Below, piece after piece: positions 1 to 6,256 of a stretch of DNA of 16,002 bases (position 1 is its first letter; the number at the start of each line of letters is the position of its first letter). The DNA comes from Prevotella sp. UBA5379. GTDB lineage: Bacteria; Bacteroidota; Bacteroidia; Bacteroidales; Bacteroidaceae. Position numbers and translations under genes: made by a program. The DNA lies in the NCBI GenBank assembly GCA_002409785.1, contig DHOX01000060.1, forward strand, positions 61,177-77,178, given 5' to 3'. The notes beneath the pieces are model-generated. The model ran no database searches. It saw only the letters and a list, made by a program, of their open reading frames with translations, and was not told the origin of the DNA.

Positions 1-54
1 ATAAAGTTTTTTTATCAGGCAAGGAAGATCTCCTTTATAAGACGATTTCGACCT

Positions 55-828
55 TTACACCTCAAATGACAGTCCGTCATATCCCAACTGGATTCCCTGG
101 GGCAGGCGCCGGTCAGCGACGGCATGGAGCCCGATTTTATGGGTAAGGTGAGTAAGGTAAGTACGGCGGGCGTTCATCCTGCGGGATGCAGCAATCGCAT
201 CAGCCACCAGTTGATGGCTGTGATGGGGCTTTTCCCAACGCAGCGCATTAATGACCAGAGTATCCACATTTTGCAAATAAGCATATTCGCCGTCATCCAT
301 CCTTTTCATGTCCGTAATATAGACAAAAGGACCGAACCGGAATCCGAGGATAGGCATTTTATCATGCATGATCCGGACAGGAAAGACATCAATGTCTCCT
401 ACCCTGAACCTTTCATGAGGTGAAATCGTGTGCATCCTCAAGACCGGAGCACCAGGATACAGTTCCGACGGGGCAGGAGGAAAACAGTAGGGCATGGTCT
501 GATGCAGATGTTCATCGACAAATTTCTCACAATAGACATCCAGTCCGTTAAAGTGATGGCTGAAAGGGCGCAGGTCATCCAGTCCCCCTATATGGTCATA
601 ATGGATATGCGTAATCAGTAAGGCATCAATCTTTTTAAAGGGCACCTTCAACAACTGCTCCCGTATATCCGGTCCCGCATCAATGAGTATCCTTGTAGAA
701 TCCGTTTCTACAAGAGCAGCGCTGCGCAGGCGATGATCACGAGGATCATTGCTTCGGCAGACCTCACAACTGCATCCCAAAGCCGGCACTCCGCCCGAAG
801 TGCCCGTACCCAGAAGAGTGACTCTCAT
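55..828 (-). CDS. PhnP-like metallo-beta-lactamase-fold hydrolase
   Basis: A 257-residue zinc hydrolase of the metallo-beta-lactamase fold, in the branch that includes the phosphodiesterase PhnP. Visible features: the N-terminal GTGTSGGVP strand-turn; three cysteines C19, C21 and C24 (CxCxxC), which in PhnP help hold an accessory zinc; the catalytic metal motif THIHYDH (H74, H76, D78, H79); further likely ligands H155 and D173 (ITDMK); and a C-terminal LTHLTH with H227 and H230. No signal peptide, so cytoplasmic. The start ATG overlaps the murB stop by 4 bp (ATGA arrangement), indicating translational coupling and fixing the start. It is probably the third gene of the DUF4348-murB unit. The family call is firm. 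The substrate is not known: PhnP cleaves cyclic phosphoribosyl phosphates, but no phosphonate genes lie here, so I do not transfer that function. Confidence 0.9.
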   Translation of the reverse strand: MRVTLLGTGTSGGVPALGCSCEVCRSNDPRDHRLRSAALVETDSTRILIDAGPDIREQLLKVPFKKIDALLITHIHYDHIGGLDDLRPFSHHFNGLDVYCEKFVDEHLHQTMPYCFPPAPSELYPGAPVLRMHTISPHERFRVGDIDVFPVRIMHDKMPILGFRFGPFVYITDMKRMDDGEYAYLQNVDTLVINALRWEKPHHSHQLVADAIAASRRMNARRTYLTHLTHKIGLHAVADRRLPQGIQLGYDGLSFEV

Positions 829-1877
829 TTGATGTTCACCTCCGGAAGGATCTGGATGCCAAACCTTTCTTTCACATCATGCTGAATAGTCCTGCAAAGG
901 GTCAGTATCTCCTGTCCCGAGGCTCCCCCACGGTTGACCAGGACCAGCGCCTGTCTGTCATGGACGCCTGCACGGCCAAGGCTGCGGCCCTTCCACCCGC
1001 ACTGATCAATCATCCATCCCGCCGGGACCTTAACAGTCAGAACACTTCCATCCGCCTGCCGTAAAGGCACAGGAAGGCGGAAGAAGGGCATTTCCGGATA
1101 CAAGAGTTGGAGACTTCTGAATTTCCTTTCCGTGACCATCGGGTTCATAAAGAAACTCCCCGCATTTCCTTCCACCTTCGGATCCGGGAGTTTTGCCCTA
1201 CGGATAGCTATGACGACCTGTCTCATCTGGCTTGCAGTCGGATCTATAATCCCCTTAGCATCCAGTTCCCGGCGTATGCTTCCATAGTCCAGTTTGGGGG
1301 CAAAGGTCTTTGTCAGCCGGTAGGTCACAGCAGTAACCAGATATTTATCACGCCACTCCTGCTTGAACCTGCTCTGCCGGTAGCCATACTGACAATCAGC
1401 ATTCGAGAATTGCACCGGCAGAGCCGTAGCGATCTCTACAGCCTCCACCTCTTTTATGATCTCACTTGCCTCAGCGCCATAAGCGCCGATGTTCTGAATG
1501 GCAGAAGCTCCCACTTCTCCCGGGATGAGTGAGAGATTCTCCATGCCATGGAATCCGAGTTTTACGGCATAGTCGACCACCTCATCAAAGGTTGATCCTG
1601 CCCAGCACCGAAGGTAAACGCCATCCTGGTCATCAGGGCAGGAAAAGACGGTAACCTCAAAGCGATTCTCCGGAGTAATTACCGTCCCCGGATAATCACC
1701 TGTAAGCAGGAGATTGCTTCCGCCTCCCAGCAGCAGGTAAGGACGATCCCCCTCACGGAGTCCCCGGACCACCTGCTGAGCCTCTTCCGAGGAAGAAAAC
1801 TCCAGCAGCCGGCGACAACGTACATCAATACCAAAAGTATTATGAGCCAGAAGGCTCGCATTCTTTATATCTTTCAT
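825..1877 (-). CDS. murB: UDP-N-acetylenolpyruvoylglucosamine reductase MurB
   Basis: A 350-residue FAD enzyme that reduces UDP-GlcNAc-enolpyruvate to UDP-MurNAc with NADPH, the second committed step of peptidoglycan precursor synthesis in the cytoplasm. Visible features: FAD-binding GGGSN at 51-55; IPGEVGASAIQNIGAYG at 118-134; YR at 166-167, corresponding to the active-site arginine; RRAKLPDPK around 226-234; GNAGSFF at 237-243 with S241 as the proton donor; and a C-terminal ILPEVN with E346 as the catalytic glutamate. The interval between the YR and GNAGSFF motifs fits the E. coli-type (type I) enzyme. The gene follows the DUF4348 lipoprotein by 40 bp with no TAnnTTTG promoter in that gap, and it overlaps the next gene by 4 bp. 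Co-transcription of all three is therefore likely. Confidence 0.97.
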   Translation of the reverse strand: MKDIKNASLLAHNTFGIDVRCRRLLEFSSSEEAQQVVRGLREGDRPYLLLGGGSNLLLTGDYPGTVITPENRFEVTVFSCPDDQDGVYLRCWAGSTFDEVVDYAVKLGFHGMENLSLIPGEVGASAIQNIGAYGAEASEIIKEVEAVEIATALPVQFSNADCQYGYRQSRFKQEWRDKYLVTAVTYRLTKTFAPKLDYGSIRRELDAKGIIDPTASQMRQVVIAIRRAKLPDPKVEGNAGSFFMNPMVTERKFRSLQLLYPEMPFFRLPVPLRQADGSVLTVKVPAGWMIDQCGWKGRSLGRAGVHDRQALVLVNRGGASGQEILTLCRTIQHDVKERFGIQILPEVNIK

Positions 1878-1917
1878 ATTTTCTCTCTGAATGATCTGTA
1901 AGGAATAACGGCATCCG

Positions 1918-2772
1918 TCAGATGTTCATCTTCACCAGCATCCACCGCCCTCTGATCCTACGGAAAGTAAATTCCTGTTCCAGGCCATTGGCTATCCCAC
2001 GGATGACAAAGATTTTCCGGCTGCTTTCCGTATATTTCTGACCATAAATAATATTATAAATCATGCCCTGGGGGAATTTCGGCGCGAAGGCCGGCCACTG
2101 TTCAGGGATGATTTCTCCGGTCATGGTCGAGAAATCATTATCCGGATCCGGTCCGACGAAACGGACAGGATTATGAATATGCTGATTCTGAAAAGCACTG
2201 TCAGCGGCGAACACCTGATAAAATTTCAAGAATGAAGCATTGGTATTCTTATACAAATGTGCAAAATTAATAGAAGTCAGCATCCACTTTCCCCTGATCC
2301 GGTTGAAAAGATACTGCTTAACCATACGTTTCCGGAAATAAATTTTCTCGATGATGACATGACGAATGGTCGTATCCTTAGGCAGATCCATCTGCTTCGG
2401 ATTATCGAAAATCAACGTATAATAATCCTGCCGCAAGAAGAAATGATCCAGTTTCCAGTGCACCGGTTCTATTTTTCCGGCTATTTTACCATTACGGTAA
2501 ACCTTGAGAGGAAAGACTATCCGCTTAAGCTGGGTCTTCCTGGTAGCTGCGAAATTAAAGATAAAATCATCAAACAATTCATCAGCAGCTTTCGGCATAG
2601 GCGTCGAAGCAATCAACTGCTCCGAAGAATCCTCTCCCGTAGTGTCCTTAGCAAGAGTGTCTATATTCGTAGAATCCACTGTCTTGGGCCTTTTGGAAGA
2701 ACAGGCAGATACAGAAAAGCCTAATACGCCCATCACCAGAACAATGATAAAAAAATATACAAGCTTTCTCAT
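1918..2772 (-). CDS. DUF4348 family lipoprotein, function unknown
   Basis: A 284-residue predicted lipoprotein. The start is set at the ATG at 2772, followed by MRKLVYFFIIV. The reading frame extends upstream to an ATG at 2802, but that would lie inside the predicted -7 box. From 2772 there is a signal peptide of about 23 residues ending in the lipobox VSAC, with lipidated C24, then a Ser/Thr/Asp-rich linker. The mature part holds FDDFIFNFA, a run of alternating aromatic and charged residues (FPLKVY, YYTLIF) and two similar GKWML / GRWMLVKMN segments, near the middle and at the C-terminus. This matches my recollection of the Bacteroidales family DUF4348; I know no established function. The residues after the cysteine (SSKRPK) do not let me decide between periplasmic and surface exposure. 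It heads the murB unit. Confidence 0.8.
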   Translation of the reverse strand: MRKLVYFFIIVLVMGVLGFSVSACSSKRPKTVDSTNIDTLAKDTTGEDSSEQLIASTPMPKAADELFDDFIFNFAATRKTQLKRIVFPLKVYRNGKIAGKIEPVHWKLDHFFLRQDYYTLIFDNPKQMDLPKDTTIRHVIIEKIYFRKRMVKQYLFNRIRGKWMLTSINFAHLYKNTNASFLKFYQVFAADSAFQNQHIHNPVRFVGPDPDNDFSTMTGEIIPEQWPAFAPKFPQGMIYNIIYGQKYTESSRKIFVIRGIANGLEQEFTFRRIRGRWMLVKMNI

Positions 2773-2799
2773 AATTATAACATACAACGATGAATACCG

Positions 2800-2807
2800 C
2801 AAAATTA
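2800..2807 (-). promoter_or_regulatory. -7 promoter box of the DUF4348-murB operon
   Basis: Read on the minus strand this is TAATTTTG, a full match to the Bacteroidota -7 consensus TAnnTTTG. It lies about 27 bases before the ATG at 2772, giving a leader of roughly 20 bases. A TTG 23 bases upstream could serve as a poorly spaced -33 element. It supports the shorter start of the lipoprotein gene. Confidence 0.6.
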
Positions 2808-2881
2808 CATATTTTCCGCTTAATAGAGTACAATATCAGAGAAATTCTTTTTCAGCCTTCTCCTATTTCCGATTTATTTCT

Positions 2882-2889
2882 TATCTTTG
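2882..2889 (+). promoter_or_regulatory. -7 promoter box of pheS
   Basis: TATCTTTG, a full TAnnTTTG match, lies 29 bases before the pheS ATG, followed by an AT-rich leader. No clear -33 TTTG is visible at the usual 19-21 base distance. It is divergent from the box at 2800-2807. Confidence 0.65.
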
Positions 2890-2918
2890 CAATTAAATTA
2901 TAAATTTTATACTGCATC

Positions 2919-3959
2919 ATGATACTGGATAAGATAGAAACACTTCTGAAGGAAGTTAATAATCTTTCGGCAAAGAACGTGGAAGACGTTGAGCAGCTCA
3001 GGCGGAAGTATCTGAGCAAGAAAGGTGAAATCAATTCACTGATGAGTGACTTCCGCAATGTAGCCACGGACCAGAAAAGATCTGTCGGCATCAAGATCAA
3101 CGAATTGAAAAAAGCCGCCACGGAGAAGATCAACAGCCTCCGGGCCCAGATGGAAGAGGCCAATGCCACGAGTGATGATATAGACCTGACGCGCAGTGCT
3201 TATCCGATCAGCATGGGCACACGCCATCCACTGACAGTCGTGAAGAATGAAATTATAGATATATTCGGGAGGATGGGATTCGTGCTGGCCGACGGACCGG
3301 AAATAGATGATGACCTTCATGTCTTTACGAAACTGAATTTTGCGGCAGACCACCCTGCCCGTGACATGCAGGATACTTTCTTTATCGAACAGAGTGATCC
3401 GAAAGACGTTACGAAGAATGTGCTCCTCCGTTCCCATACCTCAGGAGACCAGGCACACTACATGGAAGAGCACCAGCCGCCTTTCCGTATCCTATGCCCG
3501 GGAAGAGTTTACCGCAATGAAGCCATCAGCGCCCGTGCCCACTGCTTCTTCCACCAGGTAGAAGGTCTGTATGTAGACAAAGGCGTGAGTTTTACGGATC
3601 TGAAGCAAGTCCTGCTGACCTTTGCCCGTGAGATGTTCGGACCAGACACGAAAATACGGCTGCGCCCGAGTTATTTTCCTTTTACAGAACCGAGTGCAGA
3701 GATGGATATCAGTTGTAATATCTGCGGTGGCAAAGGTTGCGCATTCTGCAAGCATACCGGCTGGGTTGAGATCCTGGGCTGCGGAATGGTGGATCCGAAC
3801 GTCCTGGAAGCAGGAGGTATTGACAGTACCGTCTATACAGGCTATGCCTTCGGCATGGGAGTAGAACGGATCGCTAACCTGAAATACAGAGTCAGTGATC
3901 TGAGAATGTTCTCAGAGAATGATGTCAACTTCCTGAAAGAATTTGAAAGTGTCTATTGA
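2919..3959 (+). CDS. pheS: Phenylalanine--tRNA ligase alpha subunit
   Basis: A 346-residue class II aminoacyl-tRNA synthetase subunit. With PheT it forms the alpha2beta2 enzyme that charges tRNA-Phe in the cytoplasm. The N-terminal part (about 1-85) is the charged coiled-coil arm that contacts tRNA. The catalytic domain follows, with TRHPL near 101-105, class II motif 2 from F189 to L217 (FRILCPGRVYRNE, then FFHQVEGL), and motif 3 GYAFGMGVERIA starting at 308. A CxxCx4CxxC knuckle (C266, C269, C274, C277) sits before WVEILGCGMV; similar four-cysteine insertions occur in some bacterial PheS. Length is normal. pheT is not adjacent: the next gene is convergent, so the two subunits are encoded at separate loci, as is common in Bacteroidota. 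Confidence 0.97.
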   Translation: MILDKIETLLKEVNNLSAKNVEDVEQLRRKYLSKKGEINSLMSDFRNVATDQKRSVGIKINELKKAATEKINSLRAQMEEANATSDDIDLTRSAYPISMGTRHPLTVVKNEIIDIFGRMGFVLADGPEIDDDLHVFTKLNFAADHPARDMQDTFFIEQSDPKDVTKNVLLRSHTSGDQAHYMEEHQPPFRILCPGRVYRNEAISARAHCFFHQVEGLYVDKGVSFTDLKQVLLTFAREMFGPDTKIRLRPSYFPFTEPSAEMDISCNICGGKGCAFCKHTGWVEILGCGMVDPNVLEAGGIDSTVYTGYAFGMGVERIANLKYRVSDLRMFSENDVNFLKEFESVY

Positions 3960-3975
3960 TCAGAAGGCAAAAGAT

Positions 3976-5205
3976 TTATTTCTGTAAATTCATATTATCT
4001 TTCAGATACTCTTTTGCCAGTCCTCCCTCAGAAGTCTCCTTATACAACGAAGGCAGATCGTGCCCTGTCAACTTCATCACATGGACCACATGGTCAAAAG
4101 AGACACAATGCTTACCGTCAGAAAAAGAAGCATAGAGTTGAGCATCAAGAGCACGGGCGGCAGCAAAGGCATTCCTCTCGATGCAAGGGATCTGCACCAG
4201 TCCGCACACCGGGTCACAGGTCATCCCCAGATGATGTTCCAGTCCCATCTCCGCAGCATATTCGATCTGGTCAGGACTACCGCCAAAAAGCTGGCAGCCT
4301 GCCGCGGAAGCCATGGCGCAAGCCACCCCCACTTCCCCTTGACAACCGACGTCAGCACCGGAGATAGACGCATTTTTCTTAACCAGATTGCCGATGAGTC
4401 CAGCTGTTGCAAGAGCATGCAGAATTCTGATTTCAGAGAAAGCATGTGACTTGTAACAATGATAGAGCACGGCAGGTAACACGCCACAGGCGCCACACGT
4501 AGGAGCCGTAACGATCATTCCCCCGGACGCATTCTCCTCACTCACCGCCAAGGCATAAGCAAAGACCATCCCCCGGCTCTGAAGAGAAGGTTTATATCCA
4601 CTGGCCTTGATGTAATAATTTGCAGCCTTCCGGGGGAGATTCAATGGCCCGGGAAGGACTCCCTCATGATTCAGCCCTCTCTCCACGGAATCCTGCATCA
4701 TCAGCCACACTTTTCTCAGATAGTCCCAGATCCCGGCATCCTCACACTGTTGTACATACTCCCAGTAACTTCGTCCATTGCGATCGCACCAGTCCCTGAT
4801 TTCAGTCAGGCTGTTCATAGTATAAATATCCTTCGTCCTGAACGGATCATTCACCCCTTTTCCTTCAGACAAGGCACCCCCGCCAATACTATAAACGGTC
4901 CAGTCCTCCAGCACGTTTCCTCCAGGGTCACGGGCAACAAACTCCATCCCATTGGGATGAAAAGGCAGGAATTTCTGGGGTTGCCAGTCTATATTTACCG
5001 GTGCAACAGGACTCAGCACCTCTTCGATGACTTTATCCGTCATGTGCCCTTTCCCCGTAGCAGCCAGACTACCGTAAAGAGTAACTTCAAAGCCGGCCGC
5101 ATCAGGATGGCGCTTCAAAAAGATCTGTGCCGCCTTCTGAGGGCCCATCGTATGACTGGATGAGGGCCCCTTTCCTATTCTGTATAATTCCCTTAAAGAT
5201 TCCAT
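3976..5205 (-). CDS. sdaA: L-serine ammonia-lyase, iron-sulfur, single chain
   Basis: A 409-residue L-serine dehydratase that converts serine to pyruvate and ammonia using a [4Fe-4S] cluster instead of pyridoxal phosphate. The N-terminal beta domain carries IGKGPSSSHTMGP at 11-22; the C-terminal alpha domain carries APTCGACGVLP (about 234-244) and the cluster region. C288 (GCQGEVGVAC), C330 (TCDPVCG) and C341 are spaced 42 and 11 residues apart, the same spacing as the three cluster cysteines I recall from the Legionella enzyme. The C-terminal cysteine that caps the cluster there is absent: this protein ends NLQK. It lies 63 bp downstream of coaW with no visible promoter between, so it is probably the second gene of that unit. 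It converges on pheS with 16 bp between the genes. Confidence 0.95.
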   Translation of the reverse strand: MESLRELYRIGKGPSSSHTMGPQKAAQIFLKRHPDAAGFEVTLYGSLAATGKGHMTDKVIEEVLSPVAPVNIDWQPQKFLPFHPNGMEFVARDPGGNVLEDWTVYSIGGGALSEGKGVNDPFRTKDIYTMNSLTEIRDWCDRNGRSYWEYVQQCEDAGIWDYLRKVWLMMQDSVERGLNHEGVLPGPLNLPRKAANYYIKASGYKPSLQSRGMVFAYALAVSEENASGGMIVTAPTCGACGVLPAVLYHCYKSHAFSEIRILHALATAGLIGNLVKKNASISGADVGCQGEVGVACAMASAAGCQLFGGSPDQIEYAAEMGLEHHLGMTCDPVCGLVQIPCIERNAFAAARALDAQLYASFSDGKHCVSFDHVVHVMKLTGHDLPSLYKETSEGGLAKEYLKDNMNLQK

Positions 5206-5268
5206 ACACTATTTCTTATTCCATCAATCCACAGTAGAAGCCATTGTCCAATAGTCCCTCCGTCCCCC

Positions 5269-6132
5269 TTAATCACTTTGTTTAGGTGCCGTCCCCTGGT
5301 TCCTTTCCCGCAAATAACTCAAAGCCGAGCCGATGGCGGTACAGAACTCACTGTATTTAGGAATACGGAAACGGACATTATATAATTTTTCCATAGCCGG
5401 ATAAACCTCCCGGCACTGAGGCAGGAGGGTAAGGTTTCCAATCATGACAAAATCGCGGATACCCGTGTTCAGACTGCTCAGGATACTGCTGCTCCCGATA
5501 GCCTGCAGCACCATATATATCAGTCCTATGGCAATGTCTTCCCGCGAAGCATTCGCCTTAGCATTACTGAACAGACTCGCCGTCGCAGACATCGGAAGTC
5601 CCTGAAGCGGCTTGGCGCAAATATCCTTAATGAAGAGATTGATATTGTAAATATTCCCCTCCGTAGCCAGAGCCACTATCTGGCGCATATCATCCGTCTT
5701 TAACATGATACGGCACAGTCCGGCGAGCGTTCCTCCACCAATGCCGATGCCGCCTATATGCCGAATCTCATCCCCCTCACACTGGACCAGACTGGTCCCC
5801 GTGCCCATGGAGACGACGATCATCCTGTTCAGGTTCGATTCATAGCGGGCCCCTAATCCGTCCGCGATAAATTCCTCCGCCTTGGAAGTAGGTCTCCCGT
5901 AAATATTTTCATTGATATAAGCAGAGCCTACCCCCGTGAGTTTGATATGCTCCACCTCATCCAGATGTATCTTGTTTTCATGAAGGTATTTCCCGAAAGC
6001 CCCATACAGGGAAGTGATCGGATCAGCAGCAGTGATACGCATCGGAGAGATCACGGTTCCCTCCTGGTTGATCCCTACAATCTTCGTCGTTGAGATTCCG
6101 ACATCTATTCCGATAATGATTTTCTTGTCCAT
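5269..6132 (-). CDS. coaW: Type II pantothenate kinase
   Basis: A 287-residue ASKHA-fold kinase that phosphorylates pantothenate, the first step of coenzyme A synthesis, in the cytoplasm. The ATG at 6132 is chosen because MDKKIIIGIDVG is the usual N-terminus; the upstream extension to 6228 would run through a TAnnTTTG promoter box. Visible features: phosphate-1 loop GIDVGISTTK at about 8-17; TGVGSAYINENIYGRPTSK, followed by EEF, where type II enzymes have their catalytic acidic region; the nucleotide-binding VVSMGTGTS; HIGGIGIGGGTLAGL; and C-terminal MIGNLTLLPQ. Type II enzymes typically resist feedback by CoA, but that is family knowledge and not seen here. It leads a two-gene unit with sdaA. 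The start is preceded by almost no leader (see findings). Confidence 0.92.
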   Translation of the reverse strand: MDKKIIIGIDVGISTTKIVGINQEGTVISPMRITAADPITSLYGAFGKYLHENKIHLDEVEHIKLTGVGSAYINENIYGRPTSKAEEFIADGLGARYESNLNRMIVVSMGTGTSLVQCEGDEIRHIGGIGIGGGTLAGLCRIMLKTDDMRQIVALATEGNIYNINLFIKDICAKPLQGLPMSATASLFSNAKANASREDIAIGLIYMVLQAIGSSSILSSLNTGIRDFVMIGNLTLLPQCREVYPAMEKLYNVRFRIPKYSEFCTAIGSALSYLRERNQGTAPKQSD

Positions 6133-6136
6133 GCTG

Positions 6137-6144
6137 CAAAGGTA
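6137..6144 (-). promoter_or_regulatory. -7 promoter box of coaW, abutting the start codon
   Basis: Read on the minus strand this is TACCTTTG, a full match to TAnnTTTG, with only four bases (CAGC) before the coaW ATG. A TTG at 6166-6168 lies 21 bases upstream, at the expected -33 spacing. Transcription should start at or next to the A of the ATG, so a leaderless mRNA is predicted. Confidence 0.65.
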
Positions 6145-6186
6145 ATCATTTTGCATCACAGGCACCAATGATTTCGGAAAATTTAT

Positions 6187-6194
6187 TATCTTTG
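6187..6194 (+). promoter_or_regulatory. -7 promoter box of the DNA ligase gene
   Basis: TATCTTTG, a full TAnnTTTG match, followed by a leader of about 57 bases to the ATG at 6257. No good -33 element is visible. It is back to back with the coaW box 42 bases away, so polymerase binding at the two sites should overlap. Confidence 0.6.
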
Positions 6195-6256
6195 CACAAG
6201 GATTCAAGGGTCGTCCTTCATCCTCCATTTTGAATGTCGATTTAGATTCTGAAAAT

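Noticed and set aside
1..54. On the minus strand, AAGGAG seven bases before a TTG (20-22) with an open frame running off the window edge, plus AAGGA/TCCTT and ATAAAG/CTTTAT inverted repeats.
   Set aside because: Too short to judge, Shine-Dalgarno use is rare in this phylum, and the repeats have no T-tract downstream of the minus-strand gene. It may be the start of another gene in the operon but cannot be supported.
3711..3760. The CxxCx4CxxC zinc-knuckle insertion in PheS as a novel domain.
   Set aside because: Similar four-cysteine insertions are known in PheS of several bacteria, so I recorded it in the feature only.
6133..6228. A 32-residue N-terminal extension of coaW from an ATG at 6228.
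   Set aside because: It would run through the -7 boxes of both coaW and the ligase, and family-like sequence starts at the ATG at 6132.
6230..6256. TTG at 6230 as the ligase start.
   Set aside because: It adds nine residues with no family resemblance and lies within an inverted repeat; downstream in-frame ATGs are better candidates.
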